A program made the translations under genes and the position numbers. The notes under the pieces were generated by a model. The model did not search any database. It was given only the letters and a program-made list of their open reading frames with translations, and was not told the DNA's origin. This document shows, piece after piece, positions 53,809 through 63,063 of a stretch of 64,000 nt of DNA. Origin of the DNA: Caulobacter vibrioides (GTDB lineage Bacteria > Pseudomonadota > Alphaproteobacteria > Caulobacterales > Caulobacteraceae); contig LNIY01000078.1 in NCBI GenBank assembly GCA_001449105.1, forward strand, positions 1 through 64,000. The letters are read 5' to 3'. Positions within the stretch are counted from its first letter, which is position 1. Each line of letters starts with the position of its first letter.

Positions 53809-54687
53809 TCAAGCCGCCTCGCACAGCGCGTCCATCTGCTGCACGTCGACGACGACGCTGAGTTCGGACAGGCCCGGATCGCCGATCACCGTCCCCGACA
53901 CCGGCAGCGCCTCGGCGGGCGTGCGGGTGGCGGCCACGCGGATCAGGTCCTCGGACTCGGCCAGCCCATTGGTCGGATCGAATTCGGTCCAGCCCAGGTC
54001 CGGCAGGAAAACCTCGCACCAGGCGTGGGTCGCTCCCGCGCCCCGTATGCCGCCATGGGAAGGACTATAGATGTAGCCGCTGGCGAACATCGCCGCGTAG
54101 CCCAGCCGGCGCAGCGCCTCGACCATCAGCCAGGCGAAGTCGCGACAGGTGCCCGCCCCGCGCGCCACGGTCAGGGCCGGGCTCTGCGTGCCCTCGGCCG
54201 ACCGCGCCTGATACTCGAACTGGTCGTGGATCGTGGCGTTCAGACGCAGCAGGAAGTCCAGCGCCGGCTCGTCCGGCCGCTCCATCTGCTCGCGCAGCCA
54301 GCGCAGCATCACCCGGTCGGCGTCTTCGGTGGCGGGACGGATGAACGGGTCCAGCACCGCCCGATCCTCGCGGGCGTAGACGATCGGCGAGACGGTATGC
54401 GGATCGGCCACCGCGTCGTCGGTCAGCGGGGCGGGAAAGCGGTCGATAACCAGGCGGCTGGTGATGGTCAGGTGATCAACCCGCCCCTCCGGCTGGAAGG
54501 TGCAGACGCAATTGCCGCTGGCGTCGTAGCTCCAGCGCGTCTGGCCGGGCAGCGAGGTGGCCAGCGAGGCCTCGACGATGCGAATGGCGTGGCTGTCGCG
54601 CGGCCGGATCAGCAGCCGGTGCGGCCCGAACGCCACCGGGCGTTCGTAGCTGTAACGGGTCTCGTGGGTGATGCCGAGCCGAGCCAT
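53809..54687 (-). CDS. Transglutaminase-like protease family protein
   Basis: A 292-aa protein with an N-terminal beta-sandwich (residues 1-150) and a papain-like transglutaminase core. The catalytic triad is visible: Cys in RGAGTCRDFAW, His in ATHAWCEVFLP and Asp in EFDPTNG. Such bacterial proteins usually act as peptidases or amidases. No signal peptide, so cytoplasmic. It ends before the GC-rich repeat at 54784. Confidence 0.88.
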   Translation of the reverse strand: MARLGITHETRYSYERPVAFGPHRLLIRPRDSHAIRIVEASLATSLPGQTRWSYDASGNCVCTFQPEGRVDHLTITSRLVIDRFPAPLTDDAVADPHTVSPIVYAREDRAVLDPFIRPATEDADRVMLRWLREQMERPDEPALDFLLRLNATIHDQFEYQARSAEGTQSPALTVARGAGTCRDFAWLMVEALRRLGYAAMFASGYIYSPSHGGIRGAGATHAWCEVFLPDLGWTEFDPTNGLAESEDLIRVAATRTPAEALPVSGTVIGDPGLSELSVVVDVQQMDALCEAA

Positions 54688-54783
54688 GGGGCCACCTTAA
54701 CCCCCGGATCCCGCGATCGTTCCTCACATGCCGGTGATTCGTGCAGGTGATCGGAAGCGGAGTTGGTGCGCGTTCGATCAAAC

Positions 54784-54900
54784 CAGATCCTCCCCCTCTG
54801 GGGGAGGTGGCCCAGAGGGCCGGAGGGGGTAGCGCGGCCTAATGCCGAGCAGTCCCCCTCAGTCGCTCCGCGACAGCTTCCCCAGAGGGGGAGCATCTGG
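54784..54900. repeat. Palindromic intergenic repeat (family B)
   Basis: GATCCTCCCCCTCTGGGGGA and the distal CCCAGAGGGGGAGCATC are the inverted arms; GGCCCAGAGGGCC lies inside. Same family as 22777 and 36613. Confidence 0.75.
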
Positions 54901-54902
54901 CT

Positions 54903-55571
54903 TCAAGCCGCGAACCCGGCCTCGGCGAAGGCCAGCATCCGCTCCAGCAGCGACACGACGTCGGCCTCGCTGGTCTGGCCTTCCGACAGCACGTTCAGGC
55001 GGTCGAACTCGGCGAAACGGTTGTTGTGCAGCATGCCCAGGGTGAAGTGCAGCCGCCAATAGACGTCTTCCGGCGACAGGTCGGGACGGGCCTTCAACAG
55101 GGCGTCGGAGAAGCGGCGCAGGTGCGAGACGTCGGTCTTCAGCACCTGGCGGATCTCGTCGGTTCCCTCGCTGCGGGCGCGGATCAGGAACTGCAGCGAG
55201 ATGCGGCGCTCGTGGTCGGGGGCCAGCCAGCGCAGCGGCGGGGTCAGCAGCGCGGCCAGGATCTCGCGCACCGGCGGGGCGCCCTCGTTGCGGTCGTTGG
55301 CCTCGTGCAGCATCCGGGCCCGCTCGCGGTTGAGCTCGGCCGTGCGGCGCTTGAAAATCTCGAACAGCAAGGCGTCCTTGGAGCCGAAGTGATAGTTCAC
55401 CGACGCCAGATTCACGCCCGCCGCGGCGGTGATGTCGCGCACCGACACGTTCTGGAAGCCGTGCAGGGCGAACAGCCGCTCGGCCGCCGTGAACACCAGG
55501 TTCTTGGTGACGGCTTCGGTTTCCTGCGCCTCGGCGTCCTGGCCTGCGGCGATCTCGGTGGTCGAACTCAA
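54903..55571 (-). CDS. TetR family transcriptional regulator
   Basis: A 222-aa repressor. HTH segment VFTAAERLFALHGFQNVSVRDITAAAGVN and ASVNYHFGSKDALLFEIF are typical. The C-terminal helical domain resembles the CecR/TetR_C groups. It is divergent from the efflux operon, so it probably represses it. The TTG at 55571 is preceded by AGGGGA; the frame extends to 55634 without clear support. Confidence 0.88.
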   Translation of the reverse strand: MSSTTEIAAGQDAEAQETEAVTKNLVFTAAERLFALHGFQNVSVRDITAAAGVNLASVNYHFGSKDALLFEIFKRRTAELNRERARMLHEANDRNEGAPPVREILAALLTPPLRWLAPDHERRISLQFLIRARSEGTDEIRQVLKTDVSHLRRFSDALLKARPDLSPEDVYWRLHFTLGMLHNNRFAEFDRLNVLSEGQTSEADVVSLLERMLAFAEAGFAA

Positions 55572-55763
55572 GACTTCAATCCCCTTTACCCCTAGGGAAC
55601 CCTTACAAGCGTTCGAATTTGGCGCAAGCGTCAAGATGCGCCGATGTCTGAGGAATTTCGTTCAAGACGCACGACGGCCACGCCCTCCAGCCTGCGTCAT
55701 CGACGACATTTGACCGACGACGCGGCGCATCCCACAGTGACGTCGTCAGCACCAAGAGGCGCG

Positions 55764-57467
55764 ATGCCCCGGCACGGCGAGACGATCGGCCAGACCCCGG
55801 ATTGGCTGCCGCACGAGCGGCCGATGATGCCCGGCTCGCCTTCGACGCCGGACTTCCCCCTGCCCTTCCGCGTCGTCCACGCCCTGATCTCGGTCCTGAT
55901 CGGCGTCACCGGCTCACTGGGCACGGCCCTGATCTCGGTCAACCTGCCGGCCATCCAGGGCTCGCTGGGCCTCACCCCCACGCAAGGCGCCTGGCTGACC
56001 ACGATCTACATCATGACCAACATCTCGATGAACCTGCTGCTGGTGAAGTACCGCCAGCAGTTCGGCATCCGCCGGTTCACCCTGGTGTTCCTCAGCCTCT
56101 ACACGGTGGCCGCCTTCGCCCACCTGTTCCTCGACAACTATCCGATGGCCCTGGCCCTGCGGGCGATCAGCGGCGTCGGCGCCGCCGCCCTCAGCGCCCT
56201 AGCGATGTTCTACATGCTGCAGGCCTTCCCGGCCTCGTTCCGCATGGGAGCGCTGGTGCTGGGCGTCGGCGTCTCGCAGTTGGGCGCGCCGCTGGCCCGG
56301 GTGATCTCCACGGGCCTGCTGGATGCGGCCTACTGGCATGGCCTCTATGCCCTGGAGGCGTGCCTGGCCGCCGCCTGCCTGGCCGCCGTGCTGCTGTTTC
56401 GCCTGCCGCACGGCGTGCGCATCCACGTCTTCGAGAAGACCGATCTCCTGACCTTCGGCCTGCTGGGCGGGGGCCTTGGCCTGGTCGTCGCGGTGCTGGG
56501 CCTTGGCCGCATCGTCTGGTGGTTCGAGGCCCCCTGGCTCGGCTGGTGTCTGGCCGCCGCCGTGGTGATGATCGCCATCGCCTCGCTGGTCGAGCACGGC
56601 CGGATCCACCCGCTGATCGACACCCGCTGGGTGGCCACCGGCGCCTTCCTGCGCTTTTGCCTGAACATAGCCCTGGTGCGGCTGATCCTCTCCGAACAAA
56701 GCGTCGGCGCCGCCGGCCTGATGAACGCCCTGGGCCTGGCCGCCGAGCAGCAGCGCCTGCTCTATGGCGTGGTCCTCGTGGCCACCATCGCCGGGGTCGT
56801 GGTCAGCGCCGCCACCCTCAACCAGAAGACCCTGGCCCCGCAGTTCCTCGGTTCGATCCTGCTGATCGCGCTCGGCGCCTTCCTCGACGCCCGCGCCACC
56901 GTGCTGACCGCGCCGGTGAACCTCTATCTCAGCCAGGCCCTGCTGGCCTTCGCCGCGGCCATGTTCCTGGGGCCGGCCTTCATGTTCGGCATCGGCCAGC
57001 TGCTGACCCGGGGCCTGGGCTCGATCATCACCTTCTCGGTGATGTTCGGCGTCGCCCAGAACCTGGGCGGCCTGTTCGGCGCCTCGCTGCTGGGCACGCT
57101 GCAGACCGTGCGCGCCCAGCACCACGCGGTCTATCTGGCCGAGCACCTGACCGGATCGGACCCGGCCGTCGCCGCGACCTTGCAGGCCTATGGCGGGGCC
57201 TACGCCTCGACCCAGGCCGATCCGGCCTTCCGCGCCGCCGACGGCGTGGCTCTGCTTACCCAGCAACTGATCCAGCAGGCCAACATCCTGGCCTTCAACG
57301 ACGTCTTCCGGGTGATCGGCGTCATCGCCGTCGCCCAGTTCTTCTACGCCGCCCTGCTGTTCGTGCTGCTGGCCGTGCGCATGAAGCGCCAGGTCGCCGC
57401 CGCCGCCCCGACACCATCCCCCACACCGTCCCCCACACCGTCCAAGCCCGCCTCGGAACCCGCATGA
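55764..57467 (+). CDS. MFS transporter, DHA2-like, of a tripartite efflux system
   Basis: A 567-aa protein with 14 predicted membrane helices. The N-terminal helix reads VHALISVLIGVTGSLGTALIS; next comes NLPAIQGSLGLTPTQGAWLTTIY. The C-terminus is Pro-rich (PTPSPTPSPTPSKP). It is translationally coupled with the HlyD-like gene (ATGA overlap), and an outer-membrane factor follows. Substrate unknown. The start at 55764 is inferred from the family N-terminus (MPRHGETIGQTPDWLPHERP); 55644 is an alternative. Confidence 0.87.
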   Translation: MPRHGETIGQTPDWLPHERPMMPGSPSTPDFPLPFRVVHALISVLIGVTGSLGTALISVNLPAIQGSLGLTPTQGAWLTTIYIMTNISMNLLLVKYRQQFGIRRFTLVFLSLYTVAAFAHLFLDNYPMALALRAISGVGAAALSALAMFYMLQAFPASFRMGALVLGVGVSQLGAPLARVISTGLLDAAYWHGLYALEACLAAACLAAVLLFRLPHGVRIHVFEKTDLLTFGLLGGGLGLVVAVLGLGRIVWWFEAPWLGWCLAAAVVMIAIASLVEHGRIHPLIDTRWVATGAFLRFCLNIALVRLILSEQSVGAAGLMNALGLAAEQQRLLYGVVLVATIAGVVVSAATLNQKTLAPQFLGSILLIALGAFLDARATVLTAPVNLYLSQALLAFAAAMFLGPAFMFGIGQLLTRGLGSIITFSVMFGVAQNLGGLFGASLLGTLQTVRAQHHAVYLAEHLTGSDPAVAATLQAYGGAYASTQADPAFRAADGVALLTQQLIQQANILAFNDVFRVIGVIAVAQFFYAALLFVLLAVRMKRQVAAAAPTPSPTPSPTPSKPASEPA

Positions 57468-58621
57468 CCGACGCCGCCGCCCCGCCGCCCGCCGGCTCGC
57501 CGCCCCAGCCTTCTCCTCAGCCCGAGGACCGCGCCGCCTCGGCCGCGCCGCCTCCGGCCCGGCCCAAGCCGCCGGGCGTACGCGCCATCGTGCTGACCGC
57601 CTTGGTCACCCTGGTCGTGGTTCTGCTGATCCTCTTCCTGTGGAAGCTGCCGCCCTTCGCCGGCTCGGTGCAGCGCACCGACAACGCCTATGTGCGCGGT
57701 CAGGTGACGGTGATCGCGCCCCAGCTCAGCGGTTACGTCACCAAGGTGCTGGTGCAGGACTTCCAGACCGTGCGCGCCGGCCAGCCGCTGGTCGAGATCG
57801 ACCGCCGCATCTACGGCCAGCGCCTCGACCAGGCGCGCGCCACCCTGGCCGCCCGCGAGGCGGATCTGGCCAACTCGACCCAAGCCCGGGCCTCGCGCGA
57901 GGCCGCCCTGGCCGCCCGCCACGCCGACATCGGCTCGGCCCAGGCCCAGCTGGAGCGCGCCCGCGCCGACATGGCCCGGGTGGCCGACCTCGCCACCGAC
58001 GGCTCGGTGTCGCTTCGCGAGCGCGACCAGGCCCGCGCCGCCCTGCGCGCCGCCGAGGCCCAGGTCGTGGCCGCCCAGGCCGGTCGCGACATCGCCCGCC
58101 AGGACGTCCGCTCGGTCGGCGTCTCGCGACAGGGGCTGGAGGCCGCCGTGGCCGCCGCCCGCGCCGCCCTGCGCCTCGCCGAGATCGACATGGACAACAC
58201 CCTGGTGCTGGCCCCCACCGACGGCCAGCTGGGCCAGATCGGCGTGCGCCAGGGCCAGTTCGTCACCGCCGGCACGCAGCTGGTCTCGCTGGTGCCGCCG
58301 CAGCGCTGGATCATCGCCAACTTCAAGGAGCGCCAGGCGGGCCGGATGCGCCCGGGCCAGGCCGCCAGCATTACGGTCGACGCCCTGGGCGACCGGCGCT
58401 TCCAGGGCCGCATCGAGCAGATTTCGCCGGCCACCGGCTCGGAGTTCAGCATCCTCCCGGCCCAGAACGCCACCGGAAACTTCACCAAGATCGCCCAGCG
58501 CCTGCCCGTGCGCATCGTGCTCGACGCCGGCCAGCCGGACCTGGCCCGCCTGCGTCCCGGCATGTCGGTGGAGGCACAGGTCGACCTGGCGGTCCGCGCC
58601 CGGGACGAGGGCCGCCGCTGA
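57464..58621 (+). CDS. HlyD/EmrA-type periplasmic adaptor of the efflux system
   Basis: A 385-aa protein. One N-terminal helix (VLTALVTLVVVLLILFLWK), a biotinyl-lipoyl half-motif (QVTVIAPQLSGYVTKVLVQD), a long coiled-coil hairpin (residues about 110-230), the second half (NTLVLAPTDGQLGQIGVRQG) and a beta-barrel. It joins MFS pump and outer-membrane channel. It overlaps the MFS stop by 4 nt and the next start by 1 nt. Confidence 0.92.
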   Translation: MTDAAAPPPAGSPPQPSPQPEDRAASAAPPPARPKPPGVRAIVLTALVTLVVVLLILFLWKLPPFAGSVQRTDNAYVRGQVTVIAPQLSGYVTKVLVQDFQTVRAGQPLVEIDRRIYGQRLDQARATLAAREADLANSTQARASREAALAARHADIGSAQAQLERARADMARVADLATDGSVSLRERDQARAALRAAEAQVVAAQAGRDIARQDVRSVGVSRQGLEAAVAAARAALRLAEIDMDNTLVLAPTDGQLGQIGVRQGQFVTAGTQLVSLVPPQRWIIANFKERQAGRMRPGQAASITVDALGDRRFQGRIEQISPATGSEFSILPAQNATGNFTKIAQRLPVRIVLDAGQPDLARLRPGMSVEAQVDLAVRARDEGRR

Positions 58622-60000
58622 TGCGCCCGCCCCTTCGCGTCCTGGCGACGGCGCTGCTTCTGGTCGGCTGCGCGACGCCCGGCCCCAGGACCGCTCCGCC
58701 GTCCCAAGCGACCCTGACTCCGCGCCCGGCGTGGCGTGCCGCCTCGCCCGCCGGACAGGAGGCGGCGAGCGCCGACTGGTGGAAGGCCTTCGGCGACCCG
58801 CGCCTCTCCGACCTCGTCGCCGCCGCCCTCGTCCGCAACGCCGACCTGGGGATAGCCGAGGCCCGAGTGCGCGAGGCCGAGGCCCTGGCCGCCCAGGCCC
58901 GCGCCGCCTTGCTGCCCACGCTCAACGCCACCGGCGGGCTGCAAAAGCAGCGCGAGCTGTCGGCCTTCGGCACGCCGGCCGAGCCGCTGGCCGCCCAGGG
59001 CCAGCTTCAGGCCGCCTACGAGATCGACCTGTGGGGCCGCCTGCGCGCGGGCGACGCCGCCGCACGCGCCAGCCTGCAAGCCAGCCTCTACGGTCGCGAC
59101 GCCGCGCGCCTGTCCGTCTCGGCCGCGGTGGCCCGCGCCTATGTCTCGCTGACCTCGCTGGACGCCCAGCTGGCCACGGCCCGCGCCACCCTGGTCTCGC
59201 GCCGGGAAGCGACCGACCGCGCCCGCCGACGGGCCCAGCGGGGCGTCACCTCCAATCTCGAACTGCGCCAGGCCGAAGGCGAACTGGAGGCCGCCGCCCA
59301 GCGCGTGCCGGCCCTGGAGCTGGCCGTCCGTCGCCAGGAGGCGGGGCTGGCCCTGCTGGCCGGCGAGGACGGCGCCGGACCGATCGCCCGGGGCGGCCTC
59401 GACGCCCTGGCCGTGCCGCAGCCCGCCGCCCCCCTGCCCTCGGCCCTGCTGGTCCGCCGACCCGACATCGCCCAGGCCGAGGCCGGCCTCGCCGGCGCCG
59501 ACGCCAGCCTGGCGGCCGCCCGGGCCGCGTTCCTGCCGCAGGTCAGGCTGTCGGCCGCGGCCGGCGGGCTGAAGGTGCTGCATATCGACCCGCTGACCAC
59601 CTGGAGCGTGGGCGGCAGCGTGCTGGCCCCGATCTTCGACGGCGGTCGCCTGCGCGGCGCCTCGGACGCCGCAGCCGCCCGACGCGACCAGGCCGCCTTC
59701 GCCTATCGCAAGGCGGCTCTCACGGCTTTCAACGAGGTCGAGAGCGCGCTGGAGGGCCAGGAGCGACTGGCCGAGCAGGAGGACCACGCCCGCCTGCAAC
59801 GCGCGGCCGCCGCCAGCGCCCTACAGCACGCCCACAAGCGCTACCAGGCCGGCTATGTGGCCTATCTGGAGGAACTGGACGCCCAGCGCAGCCTGCTGGC
59901 CACGGAACTGGCCCTGTCGCAGGTGCGCGAAGCTCGCCTGCTCAACGCCGTAGCGCTCTATCAGGCGCTGGGCGGCGGCTGGACGCAAACGGACCATTGA
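58621..60000 (+). CDS. NodT-family outer membrane efflux lipoprotein
   Basis: A 459-aa TolC-like protein with a lipobox (LLLVGCATP). Two outer-membrane efflux repeats: WWKAFGDPRLSDLVAAALVRN...LWGRLRAG and RRPDIAQAEAGLAGADASLAAARAAFLPQV. The final helices include the typical YLEELDAQRSLL. Completes the drug-export channel with the MFS and HlyD-like proteins. Confidence 0.92.
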   Translation: MRPPLRVLATALLLVGCATPGPRTAPPSQATLTPRPAWRAASPAGQEAASADWWKAFGDPRLSDLVAAALVRNADLGIAEARVREAEALAAQARAALLPTLNATGGLQKQRELSAFGTPAEPLAAQGQLQAAYEIDLWGRLRAGDAAARASLQASLYGRDAARLSVSAAVARAYVSLTSLDAQLATARATLVSRREATDRARRRAQRGVTSNLELRQAEGELEAAAQRVPALELAVRRQEAGLALLAGEDGAGPIARGGLDALAVPQPAAPLPSALLVRRPDIAQAEAGLAGADASLAAARAAFLPQVRLSAAAGGLKVLHIDPLTTWSVGGSVLAPIFDGGRLRGASDAAAARRDQAAFAYRKAALTAFNEVESALEGQERLAEQEDHARLQRAAAASALQHAHKRYQAGYVAYLEELDAQRSLLATELALSQVREARLLNAVALYQALGGGWTQTDH

Positions 60001-60165
60001 TCTGGCCGCGCCGCCATTCGCCTTGGCGGCCGGCGACTTGTCAGCAAACTTCAATGCGTGGCCGATTTCACTGTCCGCGATCGCGCGGCCCCCGAAGTCC
60101 GGAGGGCGGTCGTGATACGCTCTTGATTGCCTGGCGTCCCGATCACGGGATGCGAGCGCCCGATC

Positions 60166-60399
60166 TCAGTCCAGGAAAAGCGCCGATTCGGGGCTGATGC
60201 GGTCCGTGCCCGGCTCCACGCCCAGCACGTCGGCGGCGATCACGCGCACGATCGCGCCCAGCACGTCCAGCTTCTCGCCGCCTTGCGCCTCAGCATGGGC
60301 GGGCAGCAGGTCGGCGAACCCCAGCAGGCCCGCCACGTCCAGCGCGGCGGCCGCCAATTGCTCTTCGGTCGGAACGGTTCCCATAGCCCCGTCAGCCAT
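60166..60399 (-). CDS. Small protein of unknown function (77 aa)
   Basis: A 77-aa acidic, Ala/Leu-rich protein (MADGAMGTVPTEEQLAAAAL ... ISPESALFLD) likely to be helical. GGGGAAG precedes the ATG at 60399. It lies downstream of the tRNA-His gene on the same strand, after a terminator. No family recognised. Nothing else is seen in 60400-60654. Confidence 0.6.
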   Translation of the reverse strand: MADGAMGTVPTEEQLAAAALDVAGLLGFADLLPAHAEAQGGEKLDVLGAIVRVIAADVLGVEPGTDRISPESALFLD

Positions 60400-60654
60400 T
60401 GTTTCTTCCCCGATCTTGCTCCGCGCCGTGACGCGGGCCCGCTCAAGCGGCGGTGTCGTGAACACCACCGTACGCTCGTTCCACGCGACTTGGCTATGGT
60501 CCGTGCAAGTGCGCGACGATCCGTCCCAGAGCGCCGGCCGCCGCGCCCGGGAAAGCTCCCACGCGCCCTGGCGCCGGGCCATGTGGCGGTTCGCCGCCGC
60601 GACCGTTCGGCGCGCCCGCCCCGTTCGACGGCGGCACTGGCGGACGGCGAGAAA

Positions 60655-60690
60655 CGAAAAAGGCCCGGCGTCGCCGCCGGGCCTTTTCAT
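60655..60690 (-). terminator. Terminator of tRNA-His
   Basis: AGGCCCGGCG and CGCCGGGCCT form a 10-bp stem with loop TCGC. T-tracts lie on both sides, so it can act in either direction. Confidence 0.85.
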
Positions 60691-60697
60691 CGTCTCG

Positions 60698-60774
60698 TGG
60701 TACCACCTCTCGGGCTCGAACCGAGGACCTCTAGATCCACAATCTAGCGCTCTAACCAACTGAGCTAAGGCGGC
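60698..60774 (-). tRNA. tRNA-His (GTG)
   Basis: A 77-nt cloverleaf with encoded CCA. The anticodon stem is CTAGA/TCTAG with loop TTGTGGA. The D-loop (AGCTCAGTTGGTTAGAGC) and T-loop (GGTTCGAGCC) are standard. The acceptor begins GCCGCCT and ends AGGTGGT-A, giving G1-U72 and discriminator A73 with no encoded G-1. This is the unusual alphaproteobacterial type. Confidence 0.95.
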
Positions 60775-60901
60775 TCCGCGAGAGGCGTGTTCTTAGTCGG
60801 ACCCGCCCGCCGGATCAAGCGGCGAAAAGCCCCTCGGAAAGAAAATCTCGCACCCGAAAGGGGCCTTGAAGACGCCGCGCCTTCGCCCGCCCCTTGGCGC
60901 A

Positions 60902-60940
60902 AAGAAAAACGCCCCGGAACCGAGGTTCCGAGGCGTCTTC
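60902..60940 (-). terminator. Terminator of the exbB-exbD-tonB operon
   Basis: GACGCCTCGGAAC and GTTCCGGGGCG on the minus strand are followed by TTTTT. It begins about 24 nt after the tonB stop codon. Confidence 0.8.
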
Positions 60941-60963
60941 TTGGGATCGTCCCAGGTCTGTCG

Positions 60964-61704
60964 CTATTGCGGGACCTGGAAGGTGATCGGCACCGTGATC
61001 TCGCCGCCGTCCACCGGAGCCCCGTCGAGGGTCTTCGGCTTCATGCGGAAGAGGCGCGACAGCTTCAGGGCCGCGTCGCCGAAACCGTAGTCGGCCGGAG
61101 ATTCCGACACGACCGAGCAGTTCTCGAGCGAACCCTTGGCGTTCACCGTGCAACGGATCGTCGCACGACCACCGACTTCCATCCGCTGCGCACGGTCCGG
61201 ATAGTACCGGGCCATGTCGTCCGCGTTCGGCTTGCGCGCCCAGTCGGGACGCGTCACGACCGAAGCGCGGGCCGGCGGAGCCGTCACCGGCGCCGGCGGA
61301 GCCGACGAGATGATCGGCGGCGCCGTCTGCTCGACCCGCTCCTTGACGGGCGGGATCGGGAGCGGCGGCGGCGGCGTCACGTCCGGCGGCGGCGCGATCG
61401 GCGGCCTCGGCTGCACCACCGCGGGAGGCGGAGGCGGAGCGTTGGTCGGCGGCGGCGGCGGCGGCGGAGGAGGCGGCGGCGGAGGCGGCGGAGGCGGAGG
61501 CAGCTCCACGTCCACGGCTTCGTCGCTGTACTCCTTCAGCACTGCCTCGAACTTCTGCTTCGCCAGGTAGGCGAAGAGAGCCGCGTGCAGGCCGATCACG
61601 ATGATCGTCGCGACGCCGAAGGTGCCGATGCCCTTCTTCCGGCGCGGGCCTTCCGAAGTCAGCGGATCGTAGTGGCGATGCTCGGGCGCTTGTTGTTCAG
61701 CCAT
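60964..61704 (-). CDS. tonB: TonB energy transducer
   Basis: A 246-aa protein. One N-terminal membrane helix (FGVATIIVIGLHAALFAYLA), then a Pro-rich periplasmic spacer that includes an uninterrupted run of 18 prolines, and a C-terminal TonB domain (RYYPDRAQRMEVGGRATIRC and VPITFQVP). It brings proton-motive energy from ExbB-ExbD to outer-membrane receptors. Gap of 10 nt after exbD. Confidence 0.93.
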   Translation of the reverse strand: MAEQQAPEHRHYDPLTSEGPRRKKGIGTFGVATIIVIGLHAALFAYLAKQKFEAVLKEYSDEAVDVELPPPPPPPPPPPPPPPPPPTNAPPPPPAVVQPRPPIAPPPDVTPPPPLPIPPVKERVEQTAPPIISSAPPAPVTAPPARASVVTRPDWARKPNADDMARYYPDRAQRMEVGGRATIRCTVNAKGSLENCSVVSESPADYGFGDAALKLSRLFRMKPKTLDGAPVDGGEITVPITFQVPQ

Positions 61705-61714
61705 GCATCACCCC

Positions 61715-62149
61715 TCAGCTGTTCTCATCACGGCCCACGAGAGCCACGCTGTAGAACCCGTTGTCCTGGAGAGTGTTCATCACCTCCATGAACGAGCCGT
61801 AGCGCGTCTTTTCGTCAGCACGGATGAAGATGCGCTCCTTCGAAGGGTCGCGTCTGCCGATGTTCTTCGTCAGGTCTTCACCCATCGTGTCAATCGAAGT
61901 GCGATCGTCGCCGATGTACAGCTGACCGTTTGACTTGATGGAGATGTAGACCGGTTTCGGCGGGTTAGGCGATGCTTTCGCTACCGCCGGCGGCAGGTTC
62001 ACTTCGATCGACACGGAGGCCAGCGGGGCCGCCACCATGAAGATGATCAGGAGGACCAGCATGACGTCCACGAAGGGCGTAACGTTGATCTCGCTGTTCT
62101 GTTCGACGTTGAACCTGTCGCCGCCGCCGCCCGAAAGTTTGGCGGCCAT
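61715..62149 (-). CDS. exbD: Biopolymer transporter ExbD
   Basis: A 144-aa protein. The membrane helix carries the key Asp in INVTPFVDVMLVLLIIFMVA. A periplasmic domain follows. It partners ExbB, with gaps of 5 and 10 nt to its operon neighbours. Confidence 0.95.
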   Translation of the reverse strand: MAAKLSGGGGDRFNVEQNSEINVTPFVDVMLVLLIIFMVAAPLASVSIEVNLPPAVAKASPNPPKPVYISIKSNGQLYIGDDRTSIDTMGEDLTKNIGRRDPSKERIFIRADEKTRYGSFMEVMNTLQDNGFYSVALVGRDENS

Positions 62150-62154
62150 CGGTC

Positions 62155-63063
62155 TTACGCCCCCTTGTCGAGCTGACGCGAGATAGCGTTCATCAGTTCA
62201 GCAACGAAGCCTTCCGAGCGGGTGCCGAAAGCCGAGATGCGGGTTTGGAAGTAGTTGTAGAAGATAACGGCCGGGATAGCGGCGAACAGACCGATACCGG
62301 TGGCGAGCAGGGCTTCAGCGATACCCGGGGCCACGACGGCGAGGTTGGTCGTGTTGGTGTTCGCGATGCTGATGAACGAGGTCATGATGCCGTAAACGGT
62401 ACCGAACAGACCGATGAACGGACCACCCGAACCGACCGAGGCCAGGAACACCATGCCGCCCGACAGACGCTTGGCGAGCGAGGCTTGCACGGCGTTGATG
62501 GCGTAGGTGGCGCGGGCCAGGGTCGAGTCGCGGTGCTCGCCGCCGACTTGCAGACCGGCTTGACGCGACAGTTCGACTTCTTGGGCGGCCGCGGCGGCCA
62601 TGTCGGCCAGCGGGTTGCCTTCGAATTCTTCCGACGAGCCGATGCGGGCGATGTCCGAGATCGAACGGGCGCCGCGGAAGGCTTCCAGGAACTGGTCGGT
62701 CTGCTTGTTCAGGCTGGCGAACTCGAGGAGCTTGGTGATCAGCAGCACCCACGAGAAGATCGAGGCCAGGATCAGGCCGATCATGACGACCTTAACGACG
62801 ATGCCGGCGGCCAGGAACATGCCGACCGGGGTCAGCGAGTGCGACTTCATCTTTTCGGTGGCGGCTTCACCGGCGTCCTCGGCGGGAGCGGCGTCAGCGG
62901 CCGGGGCCGGGGTTTCAGCAGCCGGGGTGGCGGCCGGAGCGGCGGCTTCGGTGGTGGCCGGCGCGGGAGCGGCGGCGTCCTGAGCGAAGGCCGGGGCGCT
63001 CGCCATCAGCGCCATGGCGCCGACGAGAGCGATGAGGGGGGTCTTCCGTTTAATGTCGAGCAT
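62155..63063 (-). CDS. exbB: MotA/TolQ/ExbB proton channel family protein
   Basis: A 302-aa protein with a signal peptide and an Ala/Pro-rich N-terminal extension before three membrane helices. Visible: VVKVVMIGLILASIFSWVLLI, VGSGGPFIGLFGTVYGIMTSF and LATGIGLFAAIPAVIFYNYF, the proton-channel region. ATG at 63063. The frame is open upstream, but the signal peptide starts here. Confidence 0.94.
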   Translation of the reverse strand: MLDIKRKTPLIALVGAMALMASAPAFAQDAAAPAPATTEAAAPAATPAAETPAPAADAAPAEDAGEAATEKMKSHSLTPVGMFLAAGIVVKVVMIGLILASIFSWVLLITKLLEFASLNKQTDQFLEAFRGARSISDIARIGSSEEFEGNPLADMAAAAAQEVELSRQAGLQVGGEHRDSTLARATYAINAVQASLAKRLSGGMVFLASVGSGGPFIGLFGTVYGIMTSFISIANTNTTNLAVVAPGIAEALLATGIGLFAAIPAVIFYNYFQTRISAFGTRSEGFVAELMNAISRQLDKGA

